Assembly (NCBI GenBank): GCA_043719555.1
Contig: JAYSTR010000119.1
Span: 1 to 10,368, forward strand
Origin: UBA4416 sp043719555
GTDB taxonomy: Bacteria > Bacteroidota > Bacteroidia > B-17B0 > Aurantibacillaceae
Length of the DNA: 10,368 nt
Reading direction: 5' to 3'
The notes under the pieces were generated by a model. The model saw only the letters and a program-made list of their open reading frames with translations, ran no database searches and had not been told where the DNA came from. The position numbers were made by a program, and so were the translations under genes. Below, in pieces: positions 1 to 6,538 of the stretch (its first letter is position 1; every line of letters begins with the position of its first letter).

Positions 1-1359
1 GCCCTCAACCCGTTGCAGTGGAGTATTGCTGGCGGCGAACGTAGTGCTAATCGCGGATCCTGTGCACAAAACTGCCGTTTACCCTATAATTTAACGGATG
101 GAACGGGAAAAACATTAATAGCGAATAGTCATTTATTATCTATTAAAGATTTAGATCTTAGTGATCAGTTGCCTAATTTAATTGAAGCAGGTATTACCTC
201 TTTTAAAATTGAAGGGCGATTAAAAGATATGGTGTATGTAAAAAACAACACTTCATTTTTACGTAAAAAATTAGATGCCTTTTTAGAAAACAATGAACAG
301 TTTGAAAAAGCATCGTCGGGTAGAATCTTTTATAATTTTGAAGCCGAAATGGATAGAAGCTTTAATAGAGGTTATACCGATTATTTTGTAAACAAGCGTA
401 CAGAAAAAATTGGTACGTGGGAAAGTCCCAAAGCACAAGGTCAGTTAATTGGCAAGTTACTTGAAATAAAAGCTAATGGTTATGTAATTGAAAATTATGA
501 AAAATTAAATAATGGTGATGGTCTTTATTTCATCAATGAAAATGGTGAAGCTGATGGAGCGCAAGTTAACATCATTATTAATAACATTGTAGTTCCCAAC
601 ACTTTCAAACCTTTACAACCAGGAACTGTTATTTATAGAAATTCAGATGCAGCCTTTAATAAATTAGTAGAGAGAGAAGATAGTGCCGTTAGAAAAATTG
701 GCGTTAATTTAACCTTTACCGAAACATCAACTGGCTTTCAATTAGTAGCAATTGATGAAGATGGGCACAAAAGTATAGCCTCATTTGATGCCGCAAAAGA
801 ATTAGCAAAAAACGAAGAATCTACAACTCCAAACATTAAAAAGAATTTATCTAAAACAGGTAACACTCCTTTTATTGTAGATGATATAGCTATTGAATTT
901 AGCAACAATTGGTTTTTACCAATTTCTAAAATCAACGAAGTACGTCGTATAGTATTAGAACAATTAGTAGATATTAGAGTAAAAGATTATCACCGTGAAG
1001 AATTTCAAATTCAAAAAACAGATCATCCTTATCCTGTAACACAACTAGATTTCACTTACAATGTCTCTAACCATTTAGCACGAGCATTTTATAAAAGACA
1101 CGGTGTAACTGAAATAGAAAAAGCGTTTGAGTTACAATGGGATCCGGGTAAAGCACGCGTAATGACAACCAAGTATTGTGTAAAATATGAGTTAGGTAAA
1201 TGTGCACGTTTTCAAAGAGATACTATGGGCGAAAAAGTAGTAGAGCCATTAACGCTTAAGCACGGAGAAAATGAATACAAATTAAAATTCAATTGCAAGC
1301 CTTGCGAAATGGAAATTTGGGAAAAGGATGCGGAGCTAGAGTTTGAAGAAGAAGATTAA
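1..1359 (+). CDS. rlhA: U32-family protein, RlhA-like 23S rRNA hydroxylase, 5'-truncated
   Basis: Partial gene, open at the left edge: frame 1 reads from base 1 (ALNPLQWS...) to TAA at 1357-1359, 452 codons. The ttg at base 13 is internal, not a start. Seen: the U32 signature ERSANRGSCAQNCRLPY with C21 and C25 of the fragment; SIKDL and SFKIEGRLKD strand-helix elements of the TIM-barrel; FNRGYTDYF around residue 120; and a C-terminal module with C393-X7-C401 and C432-X2-C435. Known: U32 proteins of this long class (RlhA/YdcP, with the DUF3656 extension) carry an Fe-S cluster and hydroxylate a cytidine in 23S rRNA. The related TrhP/YegQ acts on tRNA uridine and is shorter. The long region after the Cys pair favours RlhA. 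With the missing N-terminal barrel the full protein would be roughly 620-650 residues. Other cluster cysteines expected upstream of the fragment cannot be checked. Old annotations call these collagenase-like proteases. Monocistronic here by its terminator and unrelated to its neighbours. Family is sure; the substrate is less so. Confidence 0.85.
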   Translation, partial: ALNPLQWSIAGGERSANRGSCAQNCRLPYNLTDGTGKTLIANSHLLSIKDLDLSDQLPNLIEAGITSFKIEGRLKDMVYVKNNTSFLRKKLDAFLENNEQFEKASSGRIFYNFEAEMDRSFNRGYTDYFVNKRTEKIGTWESPKAQGQLIGKLLEIKANGYVIENYEKLNNGDGLYFINENGEADGAQVNIIINNIVVPNTFKPLQPGTVIYRNSDAAFNKLVEREDSAVRKIGVNLTFTETSTGFQLVAIDEDGHKSIASFDAAKELAKNEESTTPNIKKNLSKTGNTPFIVDDIAIEFSNNWFLPISKINEVRRIVLEQLVDIRVKDYHREEFQIQKTDHPYPVTQLDFTYNVSNHLARAFYKRHGVTEIEKAFELQWDPGKARVMTTKYCVKYELGKCARFQRDTMGEKVVEPLTLKHGENEYKLKFNCKPCEMEIWEKDAELEFEEED

Positions 1360-1380
1360 TTATAAGATTATACAAAAGAA

Positions 1381-1410
1381 AAATCCTCTCAGCAATGAGG
1401 GGATTTTTTT
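1381..1410 (+). terminator. Intrinsic terminator of the U32 gene
   Basis: A 10-bp stem (1381-1390 with 1397-1406, one G-U pair) closes a 6-nt loop (agcaat) and runs into seven T (1404-1410). It begins 21 nt after the stop codon. The T-tract follows the right arm on the plus strand, so it serves the upstream gene. The A-run before the left arm is shorter, so termination in the other direction is less likely. Confidence 0.85.
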
Positions 1411-1485
1411 ATTGAGAATAACAAACAAAACAATTACATCATAATTTGGTAATACAAAACAAAACTTAACTTAAATAAGAGTATA

Positions 1486-1493
1486 TACTTTTG
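1486..1493 (+). promoter_or_regulatory. Bacteroidota-type -7 element (TACTTTTG) of the small orphan gene
   Basis: TACTTTTG matches the Bacteroidota -7 consensus TAnnTTTG and lies 20 nt before the ATG at 1514. A -33 TTG is not evident at the usual 17-23 nt spacing; TTA at 1466-1468 (17-nt spacing) is the nearest candidate. The region between terminator 1381-1410 and this element shows nothing else. Confidence 0.5.
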
Positions 1494-1513
1494 TGTAGTA
1501 AAAAAACATCCTT

Positions 1514-1750
1514 ATGAACAGTTATTCAAAAAAAAGAAAAGCAGAATTAAACACCTATAAAGCTATTCGTAATAGCATTTTACTTAACAATACGGACTCT
1601 ATCTCAGTAGCACATCCCAAAGTAAATTTAAATCATTTGCCCGAAAACACTTGGATAGAGCAGTATAGCGAAATTATGAATGAGTATCAATTACTTAATC
1701 AAAAAGTAACTAAGTCCACTAAAATAATTGTAAAGTGGTGGGAAAATTAA
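1514..1750 (+). CDS. Small hypothetical protein, 78 aa
   Basis: ATG to TAA, 78 residues, not recognised. The N-terminus is basic (MNSYSKKRKAELNTYKAIR), the middle polar, and the C-terminus ends KIIVKWWEN. There is no membrane segment, signal peptide, cysteine or obvious catalytic motif; short helices separated by a proline-containing stretch (HPKVNLNHLPENTW) seem likely. Support for a real gene: it lies between a terminator and the convergent Moco operon, a TAnnTTTG promoter element sits 20 nt upstream, and codon use resembles the neighbours. It is transcribed toward moaCB, with the two stop codons 30 nt apart. It may be a lineage-restricted protein or, less likely, a spurious ORF. No function is proposed. 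Confidence 0.55.
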   Translation: MNSYSKKRKAELNTYKAIRNSILLNNTDSISVAHPKVNLNHLPENTWIEQYSEIMNEYQLLNQKVTKSTKIIVKWWEN

Positions 1751-1780
1751 ATACGGTAAAATAACACGTTACTTATTATT

Positions 1781-2689
1781 TTAATCGTGTCTCATTCCCT
1801 CTTTTACTTTAAACACATGCAGTATTTGTGGTAAAATCGCCTCTAATGATTCTTTAACACCGTTGGTTGAGCCAGGCAAAGTAACAATCAGTGTATTTGC
1901 TTTAAAGCCGGCAACACCTCTGGAAAGCATTGCATAAGGTGTTCTCGCTTGTCCATATGCACGAGAGGTTTCCATAATTCCAGAAATTTCTTTATCCAAT
2001 AATTCAGCAACAGCTTCAGGCGTTACATCTCTTGGAGAAAGTCCCGTACCACCTGTTGTAATAACAAAATCAATTCCATCATTGCAAAATTTCGTAATCG
2101 CGTTTTGTATCTCTTTAATGTCGTCAGGAACAACAATATATTCAATCGTAGTAAACTGTTGTTGTTTTAATTTTTCAATAATTAGTTTACCTGATTTATC
2201 TTCGCTTTTTTTCGCAGAAACAGAATCAGAAATAACAACCACTGCGGCCTTTAATTGATGTGCTTCTTTTTTAAAATCAGATTTACCGCCTTTTTTCTCT
2301 AGTAACTTTATCGTACTAATTTCTATGCCTTTATCAAAAGGCTTCAACATGTCATATATTGTTAGAGCTACTACCGAAACTCCGTGCATCGCTTCTACCT
2401 CAACGCCAGTTTTATAAATCGTTTTTACGTCCATTTCGATGTACACTTCCATGTTTTTTATTTCAAAACGAACAGCAGTATACTCAATTGGTAAAGGATG
2501 ACAATCAGGAATCATGTCACTTGTACGTTTTACTGCAAATAATCCTGCCGTTTTTGCCATCTCATAAACATCACCTTTAGGCACTGTTTTATTAATGATA
2601 GCATCTATAGTATCCTGCTTACTTACTTTTACAATTGCTTGTGCTGTTGCTTGTCGTAAGGTATTTGTTTTGTGTGTGATATCTACCAT
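1781..2689 (-). CDS. moaCB: Bifunctional MoaC-MoaB/MogA fusion (Moco biosynthesis)
   Basis: Two Moco enzymes in one 302-residue chain. Residues 1-140 are MoaC, which with MoaA makes cyclic pyranopterin monophosphate from GTP. Seen: MVDITHK start, KGDVYEMAKTAG (38-49), KRTSDMIPDCHPLPI (54-68), GVEVEAMHGVSVVALTIYDM (95-114) and the terminal GGKSDF; the catalytic-site Lys and His positions are kept. Residues 145-302 are MoaB/MogA, the molybdopterin adenylyltransferase that activates molybdopterin for metal insertion: SDSVS (154-158), TTGGTGLSPRDVTPEA (211-226, with the conserved Asp 221), SRGVAG and TLIVTLPGS (266-274). The linker is only a few residues. Start: ATG at 2689-2687 is preferred because MoaC proteins begin here and it lies one nucleotide after the moaE stop. 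An in-frame ATG at 2728 would add 13 residues encoded inside moaE and is rejected. Last gene of the operon. Fusions of this layout are known in Bacteroidota. Cytoplasmic. Confidence 0.96.
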   Translation of the reverse strand: MVDITHKTNTLRQATAQAIVKVSKQDTIDAIINKTVPKGDVYEMAKTAGLFAVKRTSDMIPDCHPLPIEYTAVRFEIKNMEVYIEMDVKTIYKTGVEVEAMHGVSVVALTIYDMLKPFDKGIEISTIKLLEKKGGKSDFKKEAHQLKAAVVVISDSVSAKKSEDKSGKLIIEKLKQQQFTTIEYIVVPDDIKEIQNAITKFCNDGIDFVITTGGTGLSPRDVTPEAVAELLDKEISGIMETSRAYGQARTPYAMLSRGVAGFKANTLIVTLPGSTNGVKESLEAILPQILHVFKVKEGMRHD

Positions 2690-2690
2690 C

Positions 2691-3155
2691 TTATAATTCT
2701 GAATTATTATTATTTGCTTTCCATACAAAAGTACCGTCCTTAAAAATTTCTTTTCCCCAAACTGGTACGCGTTTTTTTATTTGTTCAACAATATATGAGC
2801 AGGCTTCAAACACTTGTTCACGGTGTATTGCAGAGACAAATACAAATAAAGAAATCTCACCTGCTTTCACAATTCCTATACTGTGATAAATATGCATACA
2901 AGTTAAATCATATTTCGAAAAGGCCTCTTCTCTAATTGTATGAAATTCTTTTTCGGCCATTTCTTCGTAAGTCGTGTATTCAATTTCAGCTACTTCTTTA
3001 CCCTCAATAATATCATTTCTAACTTGCCCTAAAAAAATAGTATGTGCACCTATATTAGTTTTACTGCTATGCTTAGCAATAGAGTCAGCTATAAATTGCG
3101 AACTGATAGCACCTTGTTGTATGACTTTATGTATTTTCTTTTTTTTCTCTTCCAT
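2691..3155 (-). CDS. moaE: Molybdopterin synthase catalytic (large) subunit MoaE
   Basis: 154 residues, usual length for MoaE. It transfers sulfur from the MoaD thiocarboxylate to cyclic pyranopterin monophosphate, forming molybdopterin, as a cytoplasmic MoaD2-MoaE2 complex. Seen: GAHTIFLGQVR (36-46), EYTTYEEMAEKE (59-70), HSIGIVKAGEISLFVFVSA (91-109), HREQVFEACSYIVEQIKKRVP (111-131; a few residues vary) and the tail VWGKEIFKDGTFVWK. Aligned by eye to E. coli MoaE, catalytic Lys119 is K127, but the second active-site lysine, Lys126, is G134, with a lysine (K135) one place later. The first ten residues are unusually lysine-rich (MEEKKKKIHK). The start at 3155 lies 5 nt after the moaD stop and is backed by an AGGAGG site. 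The stop is 1 nt before moaCB, so translation is probably coupled. Confidence 0.95.
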   Translation of the reverse strand: MEEKKKKIHKVIQQGAISSQFIADSIAKHSSKTNIGAHTIFLGQVRNDIIEGKEVAEIEYTTYEEMAEKEFHTIREEAFSKYDLTCMHIYHSIGIVKAGEISLFVFVSAIHREQVFEACSYIVEQIKKRVPVWGKEIFKDGTFVWKANNNNSEL

Positions 3156-3160
3156 AATTA

Positions 3161-3394
3161 TTACCCTCCTGAAAATGCTGGCAAAAATGCCACCTCATCC
3201 CCATCATTCAACGACTGATTATCCTTTACCAATACTTGATTTAAAGCGATCACATATTTACTATTTTTAAAAGCAGGATATTTTAAAAGTAGTAACTCAT
3301 TACACGATGCACTATCTTTCACATCCGCCAGTACTAATTTATTTGTACCTGCGAGCTGCGTTAAATTTCCAAACAATAAAACTGTTATCTCCAT
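3161..3394 (-). CDS. moaD: Molybdopterin synthase sulfur-carrier subunit MoaD
   Basis: 77 residues, a ubiquitin-like beta-grasp carrier. Its C-terminal glycine is adenylated by MoeB and converted to a thiocarboxylate that donates sulfur within MoaE. Seen: MEITVLLFGNLTQLAG at the start (the MoaD-type first strand and loop), LNQVLVKDN and LNDGDEVAFLPAFSGG at the end, with the diglycine as the last two residues before TAA. The position next to moaE separates it from the sister carrier ThiS. No MoeB/ThiF-type activating enzyme is in the window, so it must be supplied from elsewhere. The ATG at 3394-3392 is used; the preceding 136 nt on the same strand contain the palindromic repeat. Confidence 0.93.
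   Translation of the reverse strand: MEITVLLFGNLTQLAGTNKLVLADVKDSASCNELLLLKYPAFKNSKYVIALNQVLVKDNQSLNDGDEVAFLPAFSGG
3165..3170 (-). promoter_or_regulatory. AGGAGG ribosome-binding site of moaE, inside the moaD 3' end
   Basis: On the minus strand AGGAGG ends 9 nt before the moaE ATG. It overlaps the last moaD codons (TCA GGA GGG TAA), so the obligatory C-terminal Gly-Gly codons of MoaD double as a full Shine-Dalgarno match. Other genes in the window lack such a site. It may be a by-product of the Gly-Gly codons. Confidence 0.55.
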
Positions 3395-3409
3395 TAATAG
3401 TATAAGTTT

Positions 3410-3510
3410 ATAGAACGCAGATGGCGCTGATAGTTATGATTATTTAAGATTTTTTATTACTATATATGTATCAGTGTCAATCATATCTTTCTGTGTTATC
3501 TGCGTTCTAT
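3410..3510. repeat. Long imperfect palindrome between moeA and moaD
   Basis: The arms ATAGAACGCAGAT (3410-3422) and ATCTGCGTTCTAT (3498-3510) are a perfect 13-bp inverted repeat. Pairing continues inward imperfectly through 3423-3441 with 3479-3497, including GATAG/CTTTC-like and TATGATT/AATCATA segments, giving about 30 paired positions around an AT-rich centre. Several inner pairs are G-U only when read as plus-strand RNA; on the minus strand, in the operon transcript, they become C-A mismatches, so the fold is weaker there. The design (CTGCGTT termini, about 100 nt, intergenic) resembles dispersed palindromic repeats I associate with Bacteroidota genomes, but copy number cannot be judged from one window. 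No ORF is inside. Confidence 0.7.
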
Positions 3511-3530
3511 TGTATTAAAAATTCATTGAA

Positions 3531-4715
3531 TTAAATAACAGGTAATAGATGTACTTCCACCATATCACCTTTATTAATCGTTTCGATTTCTAAAGGTAAA
3601 TATATAAAAGCATTTGCATCTGTAAACGCTCGCATTTTAAATGATTCCTGACCATCCAACGGTAATACACCCGATGATTTTACGTAAGCTTTTAAAAAGT
3701 GAGCTAAGCCTTTTTTCTTAGAGATAGTATTTTCTACAGCAAGTTTTAATGAGGTTAAAAACACATCCTCTCGTCCTTGCATTTTTTTTAAAGATGGATA
3801 CACAAATTCATAGAAGCAGGTCAATGCCGAAGCAGGATTACCTGGTAATCCAAAAACAAACGTGTTATTGTTTTTTCCAAAGTATAAAGGCTTTCCCGGT
3901 TTTTGAGCTATTTTATAAAAGAGTGTGGTTGTATTATTTTCCATCAACACCTCATTTACAAAATCATAATCACCTACTGATATGCCTCCCGAAATTAACA
4001 ACACATCCGTATTTTTTAACGCAGTATTAACGGCACCAGCTAATAATTGTTTTTCATCTTTAACAAAAATAATTTCTTCTATAGCCAAGCCCATAGTTGC
4101 TATTGCAGCGGAAAGACTTGTTGAATTAGAATCGTAAACTTTACCAAGTTCAAGAGTAGTTCCAGTTTGTTGTAACTCGTTACCTGTAACAATGAGTTTT
4201 ATTTTTGGTTTCCTATAGACTAGAATATTTTTTAAGCCAAGAGAAGCTATAAACCCAATGATAGAAGGGTTAATGAGCGTATCTTTTTTTATGGCCAATT
4301 CACCCATTTTTATTTGCGCACCTTTTTTACGAATATGTTCGCCGTTCATTAATACCGTATCGTTATAACTAATACTGTTCTCAGTACGTTGTATTTTTTC
4401 TTGCATCATAACACAAGCTGCATTATCAGGAACCATAGCGCCAGTAAAAATCCTTACGGCTTCTCCTTTATGTAATTCGATACTTGCGTTATCTCCTGCT
4501 TTAATTTCAGCAATTACATTCCACGAATTAGATTCTAAATCAGAAATTGCATAGCCATCAACATTAGATTGATTAAATGGTGGTAAATCTAAAGGCGCAA
4601 AAATATCTTCGGCTAGCATAAATCCTAACGCACTACTTGTTTCAATGCTAATAGCTTCTGCTAATGCAAAAACATTTTCAATTACAATTTTTTTAGCTTC
4701 TTCTACAGTTATCAA
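3531..4715 (-). CDS. moeA: Molybdopterin molybdenumtransferase MoeA
   Basis: 394 residues, full length. It hydrolyses adenylylated molybdopterin and inserts molybdate to give Moco; cytoplasmic homodimer. Seen in order: PPFNQSNVDGYA (45-56, the invariant Asp 53), RIFTGAMVPDNAACVMMQE (88-106), IRKKGAQIKMGE (128-139), VTGNEL (176-181), VYDSNS (193-198), ISGGISVGDYDFV (241-253), QKPGKPLYFG (271-280) and GLPGNPASA (289-297), followed by the C-terminal beta-barrel domain. Start: the codon at 4715-4713 is TTG (then ATA ACT GTA GAA, MITVEEA), which matches where MoeA proteins begin. An in-frame TAG, the stop of the upstream permease gene, lies 9 nt before it, and the first internal ATG is residue 33, so a non-ATG start is required. 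Second gene of the operon, 9 nt after the permease stop; 136 nt separate it from moaD. Confidence 0.95.
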   Translation of the reverse strand: MITVEEAKKIVIENVFALAEAISIETSSALGFMLAEDIFAPLDLPPFNQSNVDGYAISDLESNSWNVIAEIKAGDNASIELHKGEAVRIFTGAMVPDNAACVMMQEKIQRTENSISYNDTVLMNGEHIRKKGAQIKMGELAIKKDTLINPSIIGFIASLGLKNILVYRKPKIKLIVTGNELQQTGTTLELGKVYDSNSTSLSAAIATMGLAIEEIIFVKDEKQLLAGAVNTALKNTDVLLISGGISVGDYDFVNEVLMENNTTTLFYKIAQKPGKPLYFGKNNNTFVFGLPGNPASALTCFYEFVYPSLKKMQGREDVFLTSLKLAVENTISKKKGLAHFLKAYVKSSGVLPLDGQESFKMRAFTDANAFIYLPLEIETINKGDMVEVHLLPVI

Positions 4716-4724
4716 AATAGTTTT

Positions 4725-5459
4725 CTAAATAAAAATAAGTTTAAAGGCAGCAAACAATAACACCAATGCCAATACATTCTTTAACATATGAGGTTGTGCC
4801 TTTTTACTTCCCCAATAAGCTCCTAAAAATCCACCAATAATAGCAACCACTATCCATACTACTAATTGTTGTGGCCAAATAATTTCCTGTCCATATAAAC
4901 CTAAAATACCAGCAATAGAATTTACGACTATAAACAAAGCTGAAACAGCTGATGTTTCTTTGAGGCTTCCCCAACCCAAAATTAAAATAATAGGGCTTAG
5001 AATAATACCTCCTCCAATACCTATCATTCCACTTAAAAAACCTAAACCAGCTCCAATTAAGAGGCAAATAATGAATGGAGCCTGTTTGTTTACAGTTTTT
5101 TCTTGAGTATTAAATGTGCCAAGTATTCGTAATACAGCCAATATTAAGCAAACACCAACAATTCGTTTATACCAAATAGGATCTAATGCTACAAAACTTC
5201 CGACATAAGCCATTGGAACCGAAAGAAGAGCAAAAGGATAAAAAAGTTTCCACCGAAAATGGCCGCCTTTATAATATTGATAAAATGAAATAGAAGCCAC
5301 AAAAACATTTAATACCAGGGCGGATGGGCGTATAATTGCACTGCTCATCCCTAAAATACTCAATACGGCTATATAACCACTAGCTCCACCGTGGCCAATG
5401 GAAGAATATAAAAATGATACTAAAAAAAGAATCAATAAAAGTCCTACTAATTCATACAT
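4725..5459 (-). CDS. TSUP (TauE/SafE-type) membrane permease, 244 aa
   Basis: Integral inner-membrane protein of the TSUP family (DUF81), with about 7-8 hydrophobic helices and an internal duplication typical of the family: SSIGHGGASGYIAVLSILG (19-37) matches GMIGIGGGIILSPIILILG (144-162), each holding the glycine-rich signature (IGHGG, GIGGG). A polar loop with HFRWK (67-71) follows the second helix. Known: TSUP members move small anions or sulfur compounds (sulfite, sulfoacetate, thiosulfate and others) and substrates are hard to predict from sequence. First gene of the Moco operon, ending 9 nt before moeA, so co-expression is very likely. That context suggests a role in molybdate or sulfur-oxyanion movement, but this is inference. 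It starts with ATG at 5459-5457, divergent from moaA. No ModA/B/C homologue accompanies it. Confidence 0.88.
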   Translation of the reverse strand: MYELVGLLLILFLVSFLYSSIGHGGASGYIAVLSILGMSSAIIRPSALVLNVFVASISFYQYYKGGHFRWKLFYPFALLSVPMAYVGSFVALDPIWYKRIVGVCLILAVLRILGTFNTQEKTVNKQAPFIICLLIGAGLGFLSGMIGIGGGIILSPIILILGWGSLKETSAVSALFIVVNSIAGILGLYGQEIIWPQQLVVWIVVAIIGGFLGAYWGSKKAQPHMLKNVLALVLLFAAFKLIFI

Positions 5460-5493
5460 AAATTAAACTAATCTTATAAAAACACCTATAAAG

Positions 5494-5501
5494 TAAAGAT
5501 A
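5494..5501 (-). promoter_or_regulatory. Possible -7 element (TATCTTTA) of the Moco operon
   Basis: On the minus strand TATCTTTA differs from TAnnTTTG only at the last base and lies 34 nt before the permease ATG. The same octamer occurs upstream of puuD (8108-8115, minus strand). No -33 TTG is seen at the right distance. A promoter for the operon must lie in 5460-5566; this is the best candidate, not a firm call. I see no riboswitch-like fold such as a Moco motif in the 107-nt gap. Confidence 0.3.
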
Positions 5502-5551
5502 AGAATTATCGTGAATTTAAAGCAGTATACAATAGGATCAAAAACTTGTAT

Positions 5552-5559
5552 TAACTTTG
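5552..5559 (+). promoter_or_regulatory. -7 element (TAACTTTG) of moaA
   Basis: TAACTTTG is an exact match to TAnnTTTG and lies only 7 nt before the moaA ATG at 5567. If it is used, the transcript would begin at or within a few bases of the start codon, i.e. an essentially leaderless mRNA. No TTG is found 17-23 nt upstream. Confidence 0.45.
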
Positions 5560-5566
5560 CGTACAC

Positions 5567-6538
5567 ATGCCAAATCAACAGCTTTACGATACCTTTGCTC
5601 GCAAACACAATTACCTTCGCATCTCATTAACTGATGCTTGTAATTTGCGTTGCACCTATTGTATGCCTGATGAAAAAGTATCTATTACGCCATCTAATAA
5701 AATGATGAGTGTAGATGAAATTTTTGGCATTGCTTCTGTTTTTGTGAAAATGGGAGTTACTAAAATTCGTTTAACAGGTGGCGAGCCTTTAGTAAGAAAA
5801 GATGCTAAATTAATTATTCAAAAATTATCTAAACTCCCAGTAGAACTAACCATCTCCACCAATGCCGTTTTAGTTGATGAATATATTGATGTGTTTAAAC
5901 AAGCAAAAATTACTTCCATTAATGTGAGTTTAGATACTTTGAATCCTGAAGAGTTTTTTGCTATTACCAAACGTGGTGATTTTGAAAAAATACGTCGAAA
6001 CATTTTTCTTTTATTGGAAAACAATTTTAAAGTAAAAGTGAATATGGTTGTTATGAAAAGTGTGAATGAACACGCCATATTAGATTTTATAACCTTAACT
6101 AAAGATTTTCCCATAGATGTTCGCTTTATAGAGTTCATGCCTTTTTCGGGCAATGCGTGGAATAGAGATAAAGTTTTTTCTCAACAAGAAATGCTGAACT
6201 TAATTAGTGAAACCTATTCTTTTCAAAAATTAATTGATGAACCAAATGATACAGCAAAAAAATATGCAGTTGCAACCCACAAGGGAACATTTGGTTTTAT
6301 ATCAACCGTAACCGAACCATTTTGCGGAACGTGTAACCGGTTGCGTTTAACAGCCGATGGCAAAATGAAAAATTGCTTATTTTCGGAAGGTGAAACAGAT
6401 TTACTTTCAGCATACAGAAATGGTAATGATATTGAATCATTAATTACAGCAAACTTACTAAGCAAAAAAGAAACCTTAGGCGGCAGATTCGATTTTGAGA
6501 ATATCGAAAATCGTAGTATGATTAAAATAGGCGGTTAA
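5567..6538 (+). CDS. moaA: GTP 3',8-cyclase MoaA
   Basis: 323 residues, full length. This radical-SAM enzyme converts GTP to 3',8-cyclo-7,8-dihydro-GTP, which MoaC (here in the MoaCB fusion) turns into cyclic pyranopterin monophosphate. Seen: the SAM-cluster motif C25-X3-C29-X2-C32 in DACNLRCTYCMP; TGGEPLV (70-76) for SAM binding; ISTNA and SLDTL; RFIEFMPFSGN; the second 4Fe-4S site C253-X2-C256-X13-C270 in FCGTCNRLRLTADGK; and the C-terminal Gly-Gly that takes part in catalysis. All expected residues are present. It is the only Moco gene on the plus strand, divergent from the moeA-moaD-moaE-moaCB operon and convergent with puuD. The ATG at 5567 is followed by the usual N-terminal YDTFARKHNYLRISLTD. 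Confidence 0.97.
   Translation: MPNQQLYDTFARKHNYLRISLTDACNLRCTYCMPDEKVSITPSNKMMSVDEIFGIASVFVKMGVTKIRLTGGEPLVRKDAKLIIQKLSKLPVELTISTNAVLVDEYIDVFKQAKITSINVSLDTLNPEEFFAITKRGDFEKIRRNIFLLLENNFKVKVNMVVMKSVNEHAILDFITLTKDFPIDVRFIEFMPFSGNAWNRDKVFSQQEMLNLISETYSFQKLIDEPNDTAKKYAVATHKGTFGFISTVTEPFCGTCNRLRLTADGKMKNCLFSEGETDLLSAYRNGNDIESLITANLLSKKETLGGRFDFENIENRSMIKIGG

Noticed and set aside
1757..1783. AT-only inverted repeat (taaaataa / ttatttta) between the orphan gene and moaCB
   Set aside because: The 8-bp stem without any G-C pair and with an 11-nt loop overlaps the moaCB stop. It could be a weak bidirectional terminator but is not distinguishable from background AT-richness.
2690..2728. Upstream ATG giving MoaCB 13 extra residues
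   Set aside because: The extra residues are encoded entirely within moaE and have no counterpart in MoaC. The ATG at 2689, 1 nt after the moaE stop, fits the family N-terminus (MVDITHK).
3161..3394. ThiS (thiamine sulfur carrier) instead of MoaD
   Set aside because: The length, the first-strand sequence and the location directly before moaE identify MoaD.
5460..5566. Molybdenum cofactor riboswitch in front of the Moco genes
   Set aside because: The 107-nt divergent gap is AT-rich with no evident multi-stem fold, and the moaA promoter element lies almost at the ATG, leaving no leader on that side.
5818..6153. Open frame of 111 codons on the minus strand inside moaA
   Set aside because: Shadow of moaA: no homology recognised, and the plus frame carries every MoaA motif.
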